From Pseudomonadota bacterium (GTDB lineage: Bacteria; Pseudomonadota; Alphaproteobacteria; Rhodobacterales; Rhodobacteraceae), in assembly GCA_038533575.1 (NCBI GenBank), contig JBCAYL010000001.1:586226-650225 (forward strand): 64,000 nucleotides of DNA. The letters run 5' to 3'. Each line of letters starts with the position of its first letter. Position 1 is the first letter of the stretch. Below are positions 26,233 through 34,091 of the stretch, in pieces. The position numbers and the translations under genes are program-made. Under the pieces are notes generated by a model that saw only the letters and a program-made list of their open reading frames with translations, was not told the DNA's origin and searched no databases.

Positions 26233-27379
26233 AGACACGGTGACGCTGAATGACGCGCTGCAGCTGACCGATGAAGGTTATCTCGAAGTCAACGCACGGG
26301 TCGCTCGCACTGGTATCCAAATCTACCACCCGTCAGAGCTTGGGCTTGTCGGCGACGGCCCTGTGCGCGTCTACCGGGATGCTGACGAGGTGTTCGCGAA
26401 GGACAGCCTGAACACGTTCTCAGGACTGCCGATCACGATCGGACACCCAGCGCAGATGGTAGATGCGGCGTCGCACTCCGACCTTTCCAAGGGCCACACG
26501 GGTCAGGAAGTGCTGCGCGATGGCGAGCACCTCAAAATCGGACTGAAGATCACCGACGCAAAAGCTGTCGATCTGGTCCGCGTACAGAAGGTGCGCGACC
26601 TCTCCGTCGGATACACGTCCATCATCGACGCAACCCCTGGCACCACGCCGGACGGAGAGCCCTACGACGCGCGACAGACGCAGATCCGCGCCAACCATAT
26701 CGCCATCGTACCGCAAGGCCGCGCAGGCACGGCACGCATCGGAGATTCGCGGTGGGGGGCAAGCCCTCTGCCTCTTTCGGGGCTCAACCCCCACAACCCA
26801 GCAGAAAAGGAGCCCGCAATGGCGGACCAGAAACTGCAGACCGTGGTGTTCTCCGACGAGGCATATGCGGTCAACGACCAAGGCATGGCGCTTCACAAGG
26901 CCATGAAGGCATCCCTCGACGAGGCGATGGCAGAGGCCAAAGAGATGGGCGATCGCATCGCTGAGCTCGAGGCCAAGGACACTGCGGCAACGGAAAAGAT
27001 CGCCGATCTCAACAAGCAGGTAACTGACGCGAAGGTCACGCCCAAGATGCTCGCCGACGCCGCCAAGTCCCGCCAGGCCACAATCGATGCAGCCAAGAAG
27101 ATGGGCGTCGAGGAGGACATGGACGACATGGACGAAGAAGACATGAAGAAAGCCGCCGTTGCCAAGAAGATGGGCGACAAGGCGAAGGACTTCACCTCCG
27201 CGCAGATCGCGACGGCCTTCGACACTCTCGCCGCCCTCGTCGTCAGCAAGGACAGCCTTGCGGGCGGCCTTGAAACGCCGCAGCCCGCCAAGGTCGGTGA
27301 CGTACAGGTGCAATACGAGAAGAACCTCGCCGACGCCTGGAAGAAGCCCCTCGGCCACACCAAGAAGGAGACGGTCTAA
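26219..27379 (+). CDS. DUF2213 head maturation protease with scaffold region
   Basis: The 386-aa product has a DUF2213 domain in its first ~180 residues (ARTGIQIYHPSELG, FSGLPITIGHP, VRDLSVGYTS, ANHIAIVPQGRAG), assigned to head maturation proteases. Residues ~200-386 are charged and helical (KAMKASLDEAMAEAKEMGDR), typical of scaffolds. A strong internal start at 26819 could yield the scaffold part alone. It overlaps the portal end by 14 bp. Confidence 0.85.
   Translation: MIRLEDTVTLNDALQLTDEGYLEVNARVARTGIQIYHPSELGLVGDGPVRVYRDADEVFAKDSLNTFSGLPITIGHPAQMVDAASHSDLSKGHTGQEVLRDGEHLKIGLKITDAKAVDLVRVQKVRDLSVGYTSIIDATPGTTPDGEPYDARQTQIRANHIAIVPQGRAGTARIGDSRWGASPLPLSGLNPHNPAEKEPAMADQKLQTVVFSDEAYAVNDQGMALHKAMKASLDEAMAEAKEMGDRIAELEAKDTAATEKIADLNKQVTDAKVTPKMLADAAKSRQATIDAAKKMGVEEDMDDMDEEDMKKAAVAKKMGDKAKDFTSAQIATAFDTLAALVVSKDSLAGGLETPQPAKVGDVQVQYEKNLADAWKKPLGHTKKETV
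26819..27379 (+). CDS. Nested scaffold protein from an internal in-frame start
   Basis: An in-frame ATG at codon 201 of the protease gene is preceded by AAAGGAG six bases upstream, one of the best ribosome binding sites in the prophage. It would produce a 186-aa coiled, charged protein (MADQKLQTVVFSDEAYAV ...) equal to the scaffold half, as in lambda C/Nu3. The signal is direct; expression is inferred. Confidence 0.65.
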   Translation: MADQKLQTVVFSDEAYAVNDQGMALHKAMKASLDEAMAEAKEMGDRIAELEAKDTAATEKIADLNKQVTDAKVTPKMLADAAKSRQATIDAAKKMGVEEDMDDMDEEDMKKAAVAKKMGDKAKDFTSAQIATAFDTLAALVVSKDSLAGGLETPQPAKVGDVQVQYEKNLADAWKKPLGHTKKETV

Positions 27380-27822
27380 TGCCGGTTCAGGACTATCAGG
27401 GCGGCTATGCCGTCGACCAGACGATCGGCTACGCGGGCATGCGGGCCGACAACACGGTGTGCGACGTCGCATCCCGCTCGGTGGAAAACGCTGCTGTTGC
27501 CTTCGGACTCGCAGTCGGCGCTGGCACCGCAGACGGCTCTTGCCGCCTTGACGGCACTGGCTTCGAGGGCATCACGGTCGCAGACAAATCGCGCGAAGCT
27601 GATGACACCGATGCCGACCAGTACGCGGTCGGCGAAATGGCTGGCGTGATGCGCAAGGGCACCATCTGGGTGACGGCATCGACCAACGTCGACCCGACCG
27701 ATCCGGTCACCTTCACGGCAGCAACGGGCGTCATCGGCGCTGGTCTCGCCACAACCATCGCAGGCGCGAAATTCGAGACGACGGCAACGTCGGGCAATCT
27801 CGTCCGCGTCTACCTGCCGTAA
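27379..27822 (+). CDS. Gp24-like structural cement/decoration protein
   Basis: The 147-aa product (MPVQDYQGGYAVDQTIGYAG, then NAAVAFGLAVGAGTADGS) has the beta-rich pattern of capsid cement proteins located between protease and capsid genes in DUF1073/DUF2184 phages. It probably trimerises on the capsid surface. The assignment combines pattern and order. Confidence 0.75.
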   Translation: MPVQDYQGGYAVDQTIGYAGMRADNTVCDVASRSVENAAVAFGLAVGAGTADGSCRLDGTGFEGITVADKSREADDTDADQYAVGEMAGVMRKGTIWVTASTNVDPTDPVTFTAATGVIGAGLATTIAGAKFETTATSGNLVRVYLP

Positions 27823-27833
27823 GGAGAACGATC

Positions 27834-28736
27834 ATGCAGGCATCCTACCTTCTTGACGCCCAGGCCGCTCTCGGCTTCGTGACGTCGCAGCGCTCGCACA
27901 TCGAAAGCGAGGTACTCGAACGGGAGTACCCCGAGATCAAGTACTCGACGCTTATTCCGGTGGACACGCAGGCCCCCGAGTTCGCGGCATCCGTCACGTT
28001 CTTCGCGCAGGACCACACCGGTCGAGCCAAGTTCATCAACGGCAAGGGGTCGGACGTTCCGCTCGTCAACCTGTCGCGCTCGAAGTTCGAGCAGACGGTG
28101 AACATGGGCGGCATCGGCTACGATTTCTCGCTTGAGGAAATCGGCGCGGCACAAGACGCAAACGTCAAGCTCTCGACCGAAGGCGCAAATGCGGCTCGCC
28201 AAGCATACGAGCAGCACGTCGACGCGGTGGCGCTTTCTGGTGAAGACCAGCTCGGCGTCGAGGGCTTCTTCGACATGACGGGCGTCACTTCGACGGCCGC
28301 ATCGAAGACGTTCGCGACGTCGACGCCGCAGGAAATCCTTGCGGAGCTGAACGACGAGCTGACGGCGATCTACAAGGGCTCCCTCGGCGTCGATATGGCC
28401 GACACGATCGTTCTGCCGCTCGACATCATGGGCCGCCTGTCGTCCACGCAGCTGGCTCCTGAGAGCGACATGATGATCATCGACCTCCTGCGTCGTTCGA
28501 ACATCTACACGGCTGAGACGGGCCGCGAACTGAACATCACCGGTTCGCATCGTCTGAGCGGCAAGGCTGTCATCTATCGCCGCGACCCCGCGGTGGTGAA
28601 GATGCACATGCCGATGCCGCTTCGGTTCATCGCACCGCAGCCCGTCGGACTGAGCATCGTGACGCTGGGCATGTACCGGTTCGCGCCGGTCAACATCCGC
28701 CGGCCCGGTGCTGTGCGCTACCTGACGGGGATCTGA
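27834..28736 (+). CDS. Major capsid protein (DUF2184 family)
   Basis: The 300-aa protein begins SYLLDAQAALGFVTSQRSHI, with IESEVLEREYPEIKYSTLIP and a central region YDFSLEEIGAAQ, features of DUF2184 coat proteins of HK97 fold. A good ribosome binding site (taaggaga) precedes it. The order protease, cement, capsid matches the family. Confidence 0.9.
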   Translation: MQASYLLDAQAALGFVTSQRSHIESEVLEREYPEIKYSTLIPVDTQAPEFAASVTFFAQDHTGRAKFINGKGSDVPLVNLSRSKFEQTVNMGGIGYDFSLEEIGAAQDANVKLSTEGANAARQAYEQHVDAVALSGEDQLGVEGFFDMTGVTSTAASKTFATSTPQEILAELNDELTAIYKGSLGVDMADTIVLPLDIMGRLSSTQLAPESDMMIIDLLRRSNIYTAETGRELNITGSHRLSGKAVIYRRDPAVVKMHMPMPLRFIAPQPVGLSIVTLGMYRFAPVNIRRPGAVRYLTGI

Positions 28737-28738
28737 TC

Positions 28739-28993
28739 TTGATCACGTTCACGAACACGTCCGGTAGTCCGCTGACGATTAAGATCGAAGGGAAGCGAAA
28801 AACTGTGCTTCCCGGCGGTGCGATCAAGATCGGCGGTGAAAACCTCGCGCAGTCTGGTGTGAAGGCGTTCCGCAAGTCGGGTGCCCTGATGGCGGAGGCG
28901 CAAGCAGCCACCAAAGCCAAGGCAGAGGCGGAGGCGCAAGCAGCCACCAAAGCCAAGGCAGAGGCCGCCAAGAAAGACGCAAAGGGTGGCTGA
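28739..28993 (+). CDS. Small head protein with repeated alanine/lysine tail
   Basis: The 84-aa product starts at TTG. Residues 1-50 are beta-rich (MITFTNTSGSPLTIKIEGKR ... GGAIKIGGENLAQ), and the tail is a helical AEAQAATKAKAE unit present twice from a perfect 36-bp tandem duplication. The position after the capsid gene suggests a head-tail or capsid accessory role. Confidence 0.65.
   Translation: MITFTNTSGSPLTIKIEGKRKTVLPGGAIKIGGENLAQSGVKAFRKSGALMAEAQAATKAKAEAEAQAATKAKAEAAKKDAKGG
28891..28962 (+). repeat. Perfect 36-bp tandem duplication
   Basis: Two adjacent identical 36-bp units (28891-28926 and 28927-28962) encode the same 12 residues, AEAQAATKAKAE. The lack of any divergence indicates a recent duplication. 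Confidence 0.9.
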
Positions 28994-29582
28994 CCAGCTA
29001 CCTGACATCCAAGGTGCCAACGGGCGGCGGCAAGAAGCCACGCCCGTTGTCGCTGTCGACGCCTTTGGCCGTATTGGACAATTGGGCGTCGAGGGCAAGC
29101 TCGAACAAGCAATCGAGCGCGGGCAGGCATTCTCAGTCGGCACGCCGCTGGAGTCGGTTCCGGGCTCGCAGTACCTCAAATACTGGCTGCAGAACCCGGC
29201 GGGCTCAGGAAAGCGCCTGTACGTTGTCAAACGCGGCTTTTCGAACAACCGCCGGATCACACAGAGTCATCTGACTCGCGGACTGGTCATCAACCCGACG
29301 CCTGACGGTGCTGGCACCAACGTCGCACTGAACCCGCTAGACGGTGTCAGTGTTGGCAATGCTGCTGGTGTGTTCGGCTGGGCTGTCGGCGGCGCTTTCG
29401 CGGAAGGTGCAGCGATCGAGCGCAACTTTCAGGCTGGCAACACGATCGAGATCAGCGTGCCGCGCATTGTGCTTCCTGGGCAATCGTTCGGCTACCAGAT
29501 CAAGGGTCAGGGCAACGGCGCGGGCTCTGTAAAGGTGTCTGCCACTCTTGTCTTCATTGTGGAGGACTACGACGATGCGTAA
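28986..29582 (+). CDS. Virion structural protein, hypothetical
   Basis: The 198-aa product starts at GTG, overlapping the previous gene. The C-terminal ~80 residues are beta-rich with glycine turns (NTIEISVPRIVLPGQSFGYQ, AGSVKVSATLVFIVED), like head decoration or fibre domains. No known family. Position in the head module supports a structural role. Confidence 0.6.
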   Translation: MADQLPDIQGANGRRQEATPVVAVDAFGRIGQLGVEGKLEQAIERGQAFSVGTPLESVPGSQYLKYWLQNPAGSGKRLYVVKRGFSNNRRITQSHLTRGLVINPTPDGAGTNVALNPLDGVSVGNAAGVFGWAVGGAFAEGAAIERNFQAGNTIEISVPRIVLPGQSFGYQIKGQGNGAGSVKVSATLVFIVEDYDDA

Positions 29583-29799
29583 GGTCTCAGGCGTGCCCCA
29601 TGAAAGCGATGGGCAGGAGGACGACGTGCCCATGACTGTGATCGACGAAGATGACGGCACGCATTCACTGCAGGTGACAAGCCAGCAGGCCGCGACCACC
29701 ATTCAGCAGAACACGACGATCATCGCAAACCAACAGACGATCATCACGCTTCTTCAGGGTGGCATCGGCGTCAACATCCTGGGCGGCGGCGGTCTCTGA
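29575..29799 (+). CDS. Small head-module hypothetical protein
   Basis: The 74-aa product (MRKVSGVPHESDGQEDDVPM) has an acidic N-terminus and an uncharged Gln/Thr/Ile-rich coiled region (QQAATTIQQNTTIIANQQTI) before a glycine-rich end. The ATG overlaps the previous gene; 29632 is an alternative start. Possibly a small trimeric fibre. Confidence 0.55.
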   Translation: MRKVSGVPHESDGQEDDVPMTVIDEDDGTHSLQVTSQQAATTIQQNTTIIANQQTIITLLQGGIGVNILGGGGL

Positions 29800-30299
29800 T
29801 GTACGGAACGCAGGAGGCTTTTGCGACGTACTGCTCAGTGGGCGGCTATGACCTCACTGGCATCGACGCAACCGCACAGACAGCAGCGCTGGTGCGAGCC
29901 TCTACGTTCGTCGATGGTCTGGGCTACCGCGATACTGGACGGGGCGTGCAGTCGCCTCTGTGGCCGGGCAGACCTGCCGTTGCTGGGCAATCCGCAGAAT
30001 GGCCGCGCACGGGGGCGTCAGACGTCTATGGCGCTGAGTTCGGCGATGCCGACATTCCTCAGCGCGTCATCGACGCAACCTACGAGGTCGCTTTTCACGA
30101 TCTATCCGGCGGCGACATCAATCGCGCTCTCTCACCTGACCAATTGGTGACGCGCGAGAAGTTCGACGTGGTCGAGTTCCAATACGCAGGCGGCGACGGC
30201 AAGATGGTGGACACGCGTCCGGTTCTGCCCGCCGTGATGTCACTTCTGGCCCCTCTGATTGGCGGCGGGCGCTACGGAATCACGATGGTGGTCAGCTGA
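29799..30299 (+). CDS. Head-tail adaptor (DnaT-like family)
   Basis: The 166-aa product has the pattern of phage proteins called DnaT-like (PF20557): MYGTQEAFATYCSVGGYDLT, ASTFVDGLGYRDTGR and a C-terminal AVMSLLAPLIGG. Despite that name they sit in head modules and resemble connector adaptors that dock on the portal. Coupled starts on both sides. Confidence 0.7.
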   Translation: MYGTQEAFATYCSVGGYDLTGIDATAQTAALVRASTFVDGLGYRDTGRGVQSPLWPGRPAVAGQSAEWPRTGASDVYGAEFGDADIPQRVIDATYEVAFHDLSGGDINRALSPDQLVTREKFDVVEFQYAGGDGKMVDTRPVLPAVMSLLAPLIGGGRYGITMVVS

Positions 30300-30715
30300 T
30301 GAGCGGGGCGGCCATTCAAAGCAAGGTGCGCGCTGGTTTGGAGCGCGTGGCGCAGCGTGCTGGAACTGGTGACTTTACCGTGTTGCTCATTCGTCAGCAG
30401 GATCCCGATCTGACGACGACGCCACCCACCAAGGGCGCACAGGTCGCCTACACGTTCACAGGCATGCAGACGCGCTTTTCGTTCGCAGAGCAGCAGGCTG
30501 GCAATGTTCAGGCAGGTGATGTCAAGTTCCTGCTTGCTGTGGGCACCACCGAGCCGCGCAACAGCGACAAGATCAAGGTCAATGGCGTGCGGTACGAGAT
30601 CGAGGCATTCGAGGCAGTCGCGCCGGGCGGTGTTCCGCTCATGTGGAAAATTCATGCGCGCGGCGGTGTTGCGGATAACGAGGCCTACGCCCCTGGCACG
30701 CCGGATCCGACGTGA
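30299..30715 (+). CDS. Head closure / neck protein candidate
   Basis: The 138-aa product is beta-rich (GDFTVLLIRQQDPDL ... DKIKVNGVRYEIEAFEAVAP), the usual pattern of stopper proteins that close the portal after packaging. It lies between the adaptor and the Mu-F protein. Assigned by size, pattern and order. Confidence 0.6.
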   Translation: MSGAAIQSKVRAGLERVAQRAGTGDFTVLLIRQQDPDLTTTPPTKGAQVAYTFTGMQTRFSFAEQQAGNVQAGDVKFLLAVGTTEPRNSDKIKVNGVRYEIEAFEAVAPGGVPLMWKIHARGGVADNEAYAPGTPDPT

Positions 30716-31734
30716 CCCGTCGACAGACACTTTCTGCGTTTCAGCGCGAGCTCCGCAAGATTGAGCCGGGCCTAGCGCGGGCGTTTGAAGAAGCCGTGCA
30801 GGACATCCGGTCCACCGCGCAGCTTCGGGCGATCGAGGCCGCCATCGAGCGCGGCGACATTGACGGCGTGTTTCAGGCGGTGCGGCTCGGTCGCGAGTTC
30901 TGGGCTCCGCTCGATAGACAGATCAACGAGGCGTTCCTGCAGGGCGCGCTATGGCAGATCGACCAACTGCCAAAAAAGACGGGGCCGGAGGGCACTAACC
31001 TCATCGTCCGGTTCGACCAGCGTAACCCGCGCGCCGAAGACTGGACGCGTGAGAGGGCCGCGCGCTTTGTGACGGAAACACAGGCCGATCAGCGCGTTTT
31101 GATCGCAGAGACGGTCGAGGAGGGTATAGGCGAAGGTGCGGGCGCAAAGCGTATTGCGCGGCGGCTCATCGGCGAGCGACGCGGAAACCAGCGTGTCGGT
31201 GGCCTGATCGGCCTCCACAGCCGCGACGCACGTGCTGTCAGGAGGGCTCGAGAGGAGCTGTCTGACCCCGAGGCGATGGCAGCGTATCTGCGGCGGTCCA
31301 ATGCGCCTTGGAAGCGTTCTGTGCGTTCGGCCCTGCGACGCGGGGAGCCTTTGAGGGCTGAGCAGATAGAGCGCATCACGCGGTCCTACGCCGACAAGCT
31401 TCTCCGCGACCGAGGTCAGCGCATTGCTCGCACCGAGGCGCACAACGCGTTTTCAGCGGGGCGGAATGAGTCAGTCGTGCAAATGATCGAAAGCGGGCGC
31501 ATACCACCCGACGCCGTGACGCTGACTTGGCAAGCCACGATAAGCAAAAGAACGCGGGACACGCACTTGGCGATGAATGGCCAGAAGGTGCCATATGGGC
31601 AGGCTTTCACGAGCCCATCAGGGGCACAGATGATGTACCCGGGAGATGAGAGCTTGGGCGCGCCGTCAGAAGAGCTCATCAACTGCCGCTGCGGTGTGCG
31701 GCATGAAATTGACTTCGTGAGGCTGGCTCGCTGA
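30712..31734 (+). CDS. Mu gpF-like minor head protein
   Basis: The 340-aa product starts at GTG and has a helical N-terminal half. A C-terminal Phage_Mu_F domain follows: ARTEAHNAFSAGRNE, WQATISKRTRDTHLAMNGQK and the ending PSEELINCRCGVRHEIDF. These proteins bind the portal inside the procapsid and may be injected. Its place after the connectors, not next to the portal, is less common. Confidence 0.88.
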   Translation: MTRRQTLSAFQRELRKIEPGLARAFEEAVQDIRSTAQLRAIEAAIERGDIDGVFQAVRLGREFWAPLDRQINEAFLQGALWQIDQLPKKTGPEGTNLIVRFDQRNPRAEDWTRERAARFVTETQADQRVLIAETVEEGIGEGAGAKRIARRLIGERRGNQRVGGLIGLHSRDARAVRRAREELSDPEAMAAYLRRSNAPWKRSVRSALRRGEPLRAEQIERITRSYADKLLRDRGQRIARTEAHNAFSAGRNESVVQMIESGRIPPDAVTLTWQATISKRTRDTHLAMNGQKVPYGQAFTSPSGAQMMYPGDESLGAPSEELINCRCGVRHEIDFVRLAR

Positions 31735-32162
31735 TGGCACAGACGTTTACAGCACAGGTCCGCAACTGGTCTCAGAAAGCGAAGCGCAACATGGGGCTTG
31801 TGGTGGCCGACGCAGCGCAGGGCGTCTTTGCTGACATGAGTGAGCGCCAACCGAGCGTCAAAGAGACCGGCGGCACTTTCGAGATTGGCAAGGTTCCGGT
31901 AGATGACGGGCCTCTCGCAAACACCATGCAGACCAGCCTTAATGGTTCTTTTGTGGCGGAAGGCTCCGAGGCTTACATCGCAGGCTTAGCGGGCTTTGAG
32001 ATCGGTGATCAAATTCAGCATGCCTTCACGCGGGACTACGCCCCGGCGATTGAATACGGCACGCAGCACTTCAAGGGCCGCTTCATGGTCCGTGAAGCGC
32101 TCAACGGCCAAGGCGGCTGGCAGGCGCGCGTGGATGCGTCAGCTGCCAAATTTAAGGACTAG
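31734..32162 (+). CDS. HK97 gp10-like neck/tail completion protein
   Basis: The 142-aa product (VRNWSQKAKRNMGLVVADAA ... IEYGTQHFKGRFMVREAL) fits the gp10-like family by its N-terminal helix and the conserved YGT...G.mvR pattern near the C-terminus. It would sit at the head-tail interface. Confidence 0.7.
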   Translation: MAQTFTAQVRNWSQKAKRNMGLVVADAAQGVFADMSERQPSVKETGGTFEIGKVPVDDGPLANTMQTSLNGSFVAEGSEAYIAGLAGFEIGDQIQHAFTRDYAPAIEYGTQHFKGRFMVREALNGQGGWQARVDASAAKFKD

Positions 32163-32170
32163 GACACGCA

Positions 32171-32551
32171 ATGTCAGCGATTGACGCACAGAACGCGCTT
32201 CTGGCGCGCCTTCAGGGCATGCCTGATGCGCCAGCCATCGCGTACCCGAACGGGCCGGTGGTAAAGCTGCGCCCGCGGATCGTGGTGCAGTTTCCGGCGG
32301 CGGCGCAGACGACGCGCACCATCAAGGGCTGTGTCGAGGGCACCGCGGAAATGATCGCTCGTATCGAGGTCGACCAGCACTGCTTTGCAGGTGCGGCAAA
32401 CGACATCGCGGTGCAGATCCTTGCGCGCTTCTCGCCGGTCCTTCGGCTGTCTGGCGTGACGATCATCGAAGCGCCCAGCATTCAAGGCGCCTTCTCGTCA
32501 GACGGCGTCTACCACCTTCCGGTCATCATTCGGGGCCGGTTCTATCAGTAG
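32171..32551 (+). CDS. Tail terminator protein
   Basis: The 126-aa product (MSAIDAQNALLARLQGMPDA ... IVVQFPAAAQTTRTIKG) has the alpha/beta size and order of siphovirus tail terminators, which cap the tube and join it to the neck. It directly precedes the tube gene. Assigned mostly by position. Confidence 0.65.
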   Translation: MSAIDAQNALLARLQGMPDAPAIAYPNGPVVKLRPRIVVQFPAAAQTTRTIKGCVEGTAEMIARIEVDQHCFAGAANDIAVQILARFSPVLRLSGVTIIEAPSIQGAFSSDGVYHLPVIIRGRFYQ

Positions 32552-32565
32552 CTCTGGAGGCTATC

Positions 32566-33045
32566 ATGAGTGATCTTTTCCCCGTTGCCGGGGCCAAATT
32601 CTACATCGGTGACGCGATCGCCACCAAAGCGACAGACTTCGTCGAAGGTGACTTCTCAGCCATCACATGGGTCGAGGTGGACGGCTGGGAGACGGCAGGC
32701 ACCAAGGGCGACACCGCCGAGCTCATCACGACGCAGCTCATCAACCGCGGGCGCGACGTCAAGCAGAAGGGCACCCGCAACGCAGGCTCGATGGAAAACA
32801 CCTTTGCCTCGATTCCTGGCGACGCCGGGCAGTCGGCCATGATCGCTGCCGAACAGAGCACGAGCAACTTCGCGTTCCGGGTGGTCTACGACGACATTCC
32901 CGACGGCGGCACGAGCGGCACAACGCACTACTTCGTCGGCATCGTCATGTCCTGGCAGGACCAGGGCGGCTCGGCAAACACGACGCGGATGCGTCAGGCG
33001 ACGGTCGAGATCAACTCCAACATCGTCGAAGTGGCGGCGGCGTAA
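32566..33045 (+). CDS. Major tail (tube) protein
   Basis: The 159-aa product shows the tail-tube pattern: ITWVEVDGWETAGTKGDTAE, INRGRDVKQKGTRNAGSMEN and a C-terminal ATVEINSNIVEV. A strong ctggagg ribosome binding site suits a highly made protein. Its stop overlaps the chaperone start. Confidence 0.85.
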   Translation: MSDLFPVAGAKFYIGDAIATKATDFVEGDFSAITWVEVDGWETAGTKGDTAELITTQLINRGRDVKQKGTRNAGSMENTFASIPGDAGQSAMIAAEQSTSNFAFRVVYDDIPDGGTSGTTHYFVGIVMSWQDQGGSANTTRMRQATVEINSNIVEVAAA

Positions 33046-33449
33046 TGGACGTGTCCAAGCTGCAGCAGGCCTCAATCGCGCTCGACGAGGCGGTTTGGGT
33101 CAATGGCGACGTACACGGCCTGTCGACGGTAAAGCTGCTCGTGATGTCCCGCGGATCGAAGGAAGCCCAGCGTTCTGTGAATCGCGCACTTCGCGGCCTC
33201 GGCCCCGAGCACCGTGACGAAGACGGCGGCATCACGGACGACGCGCTGGACGCAGTCGACGATCTTACGCTCCTCGGCGCTCTGAAGGGCTGGGAAGGGT
33301 TCAAGGACGGCAAGAAGGATGTGCCGTACACGCCGGAGGCAGCCGAGGAGTTCATCAAGTCCTCGATTTTCTGGGGGGCGCTCCGGGCGTCGGTGGCGCA
33401 TGTCACGCAACAAGCCGAGAGCACGATCGAGGCGCTTGAAAAAAACTGA
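33045..33449 (+). CDS. Tail assembly chaperone (gpG-like), zero-frame product
   Basis: The 134-aa product (MDVSKLQQASIALDEAVWVN ... STIEALEKN) lies between tube and tape measure, the standard place of gpG. It stops directly after the slippery sequence A AAA AAC at 33440-33446. The longer G-T form is entered separately. Confidence 0.85.
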   Translation: MDVSKLQQASIALDEAVWVNGDVHGLSTVKLLVMSRGSKEAQRSVNRALRGLGPEHRDEDGGITDDALDAVDDLTLLGALKGWEGFKDGKKDVPYTPEAAEEFIKSSIFWGALRASVAHVTQQAESTIEALEKN

Positions 33450-33790
33450 CCGAGGCCGTCCGCGCGGTTGCGCAGGGCGGCACAGTCAAACTCGACGGCG
33501 GGGCGCTTCAGTTCTTCGACGACTTTCAGGAGCTGTCGACTGATCGCTCGGTTCAGCACACCGGCATGTCGGCGCCATATATCGGACCTATTCCCTCAGC
33601 GTCTCTGCGGGCCATGGCGGATCGCTACGGCACCGAGGGCCCGGTGTTCATGCGATGCATGCGCGCCATGGATGCGGCGTACCTCGAGATCGCCAGACGT
33701 GACCCCGATGCGCCTAAGGTAGACATGAGCCGGAGCTTTGGACCGTCTGACCTTATGGGTCTCAACCGCAAAGGTGCAGGTGCGAACTAG
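33045..33790 (+). CDS. Tail assembly chaperone G-T fusion by -1 frameshift
   Basis: Ribosomes slipping back one base at A AAA AAC (33440-33446) continue in the -1 frame as LTEAVRAVAQGGTVKLDGGA to ...GLNRKGAGAN, stopping at 33788-33790. The product would be about 248 aa. The -1 frame is open for 114 codons, has no independent ribosome binding site and includes typical chaperone residues (PSASLRAMADRYGTEGPVF). Feature coordinates span the fusion; the shift is at 33446. Confidence 0.85.
33440..33481 (+). promoter_or_regulatory. Programmed -1 frameshift signal
   Basis: The slippery heptamer AAAAAAC in phase A-AAA-AAC is followed one base later by the zero-frame TGA. Nested complementary segments GCCG/CGGC and GCGC/GCGC at 33455-33481 could form a stimulating stem-loop 8-9 bases downstream. 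Confidence 0.75.
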
Positions 33791-34071
33791 GATCCTGACT
33801 CGGGATAGGCAGCCTTACTGCATTCGGTGAACCAGCTCGTAACGAGATCAAGCCGCTTTATGGCCGTTTCCAGTTCAGGCGAATGACGGTCGATCTGCTG
33901 GGCAAGTTCGGTTGCCGCCCTGTCGATGTCTTCAAGCGCAGAAAGTCGCGACCGCTGCAGCCAGGCCGACTGGCATCTTTCTGCCGCCTTCTGTGCATCT
34001 GAAAAGGCCTGATCAGAGTCGGACGCACTGACAGGCGCGGCCAGCAAAAGCGCGAAGAATACGTATCGCAT
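33787..34071 (-). CDS. Secreted small protein on the opposite strand of the tail operon
   Basis: This 94-aa frame runs against every neighbouring gene, between the tail chaperones and the tape measure. It starts with a clear signal peptide (MRYVFFALLLAAPVSASDSD) and continues as a helical domain with two cysteines (AERCQSAW, FTECSKAA) that could form a disulphide in the periplasm. The start is preceded by ggggc on the minus strand. It looks like a moron, an independently expressed lysogeny gene, possibly for superinfection exclusion. Function unproven. Confidence 0.65.
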   Translation of the reverse strand: MRYVFFALLLAAPVSASDSDQAFSDAQKAAERCQSAWLQRSRLSALEDIDRAATELAQQIDRHSPELETAIKRLDLVTSWFTECSKAAYPESGS

Positions 34072-34091
34072 GTGAGCCCCATGAGGTTGTG

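Noticed and set aside
29799-30299. DnaT-like replication protein
   Set aside because: The family name suggests primosome function, but the gene is in the head-tail connector cluster, where members act as adaptors.
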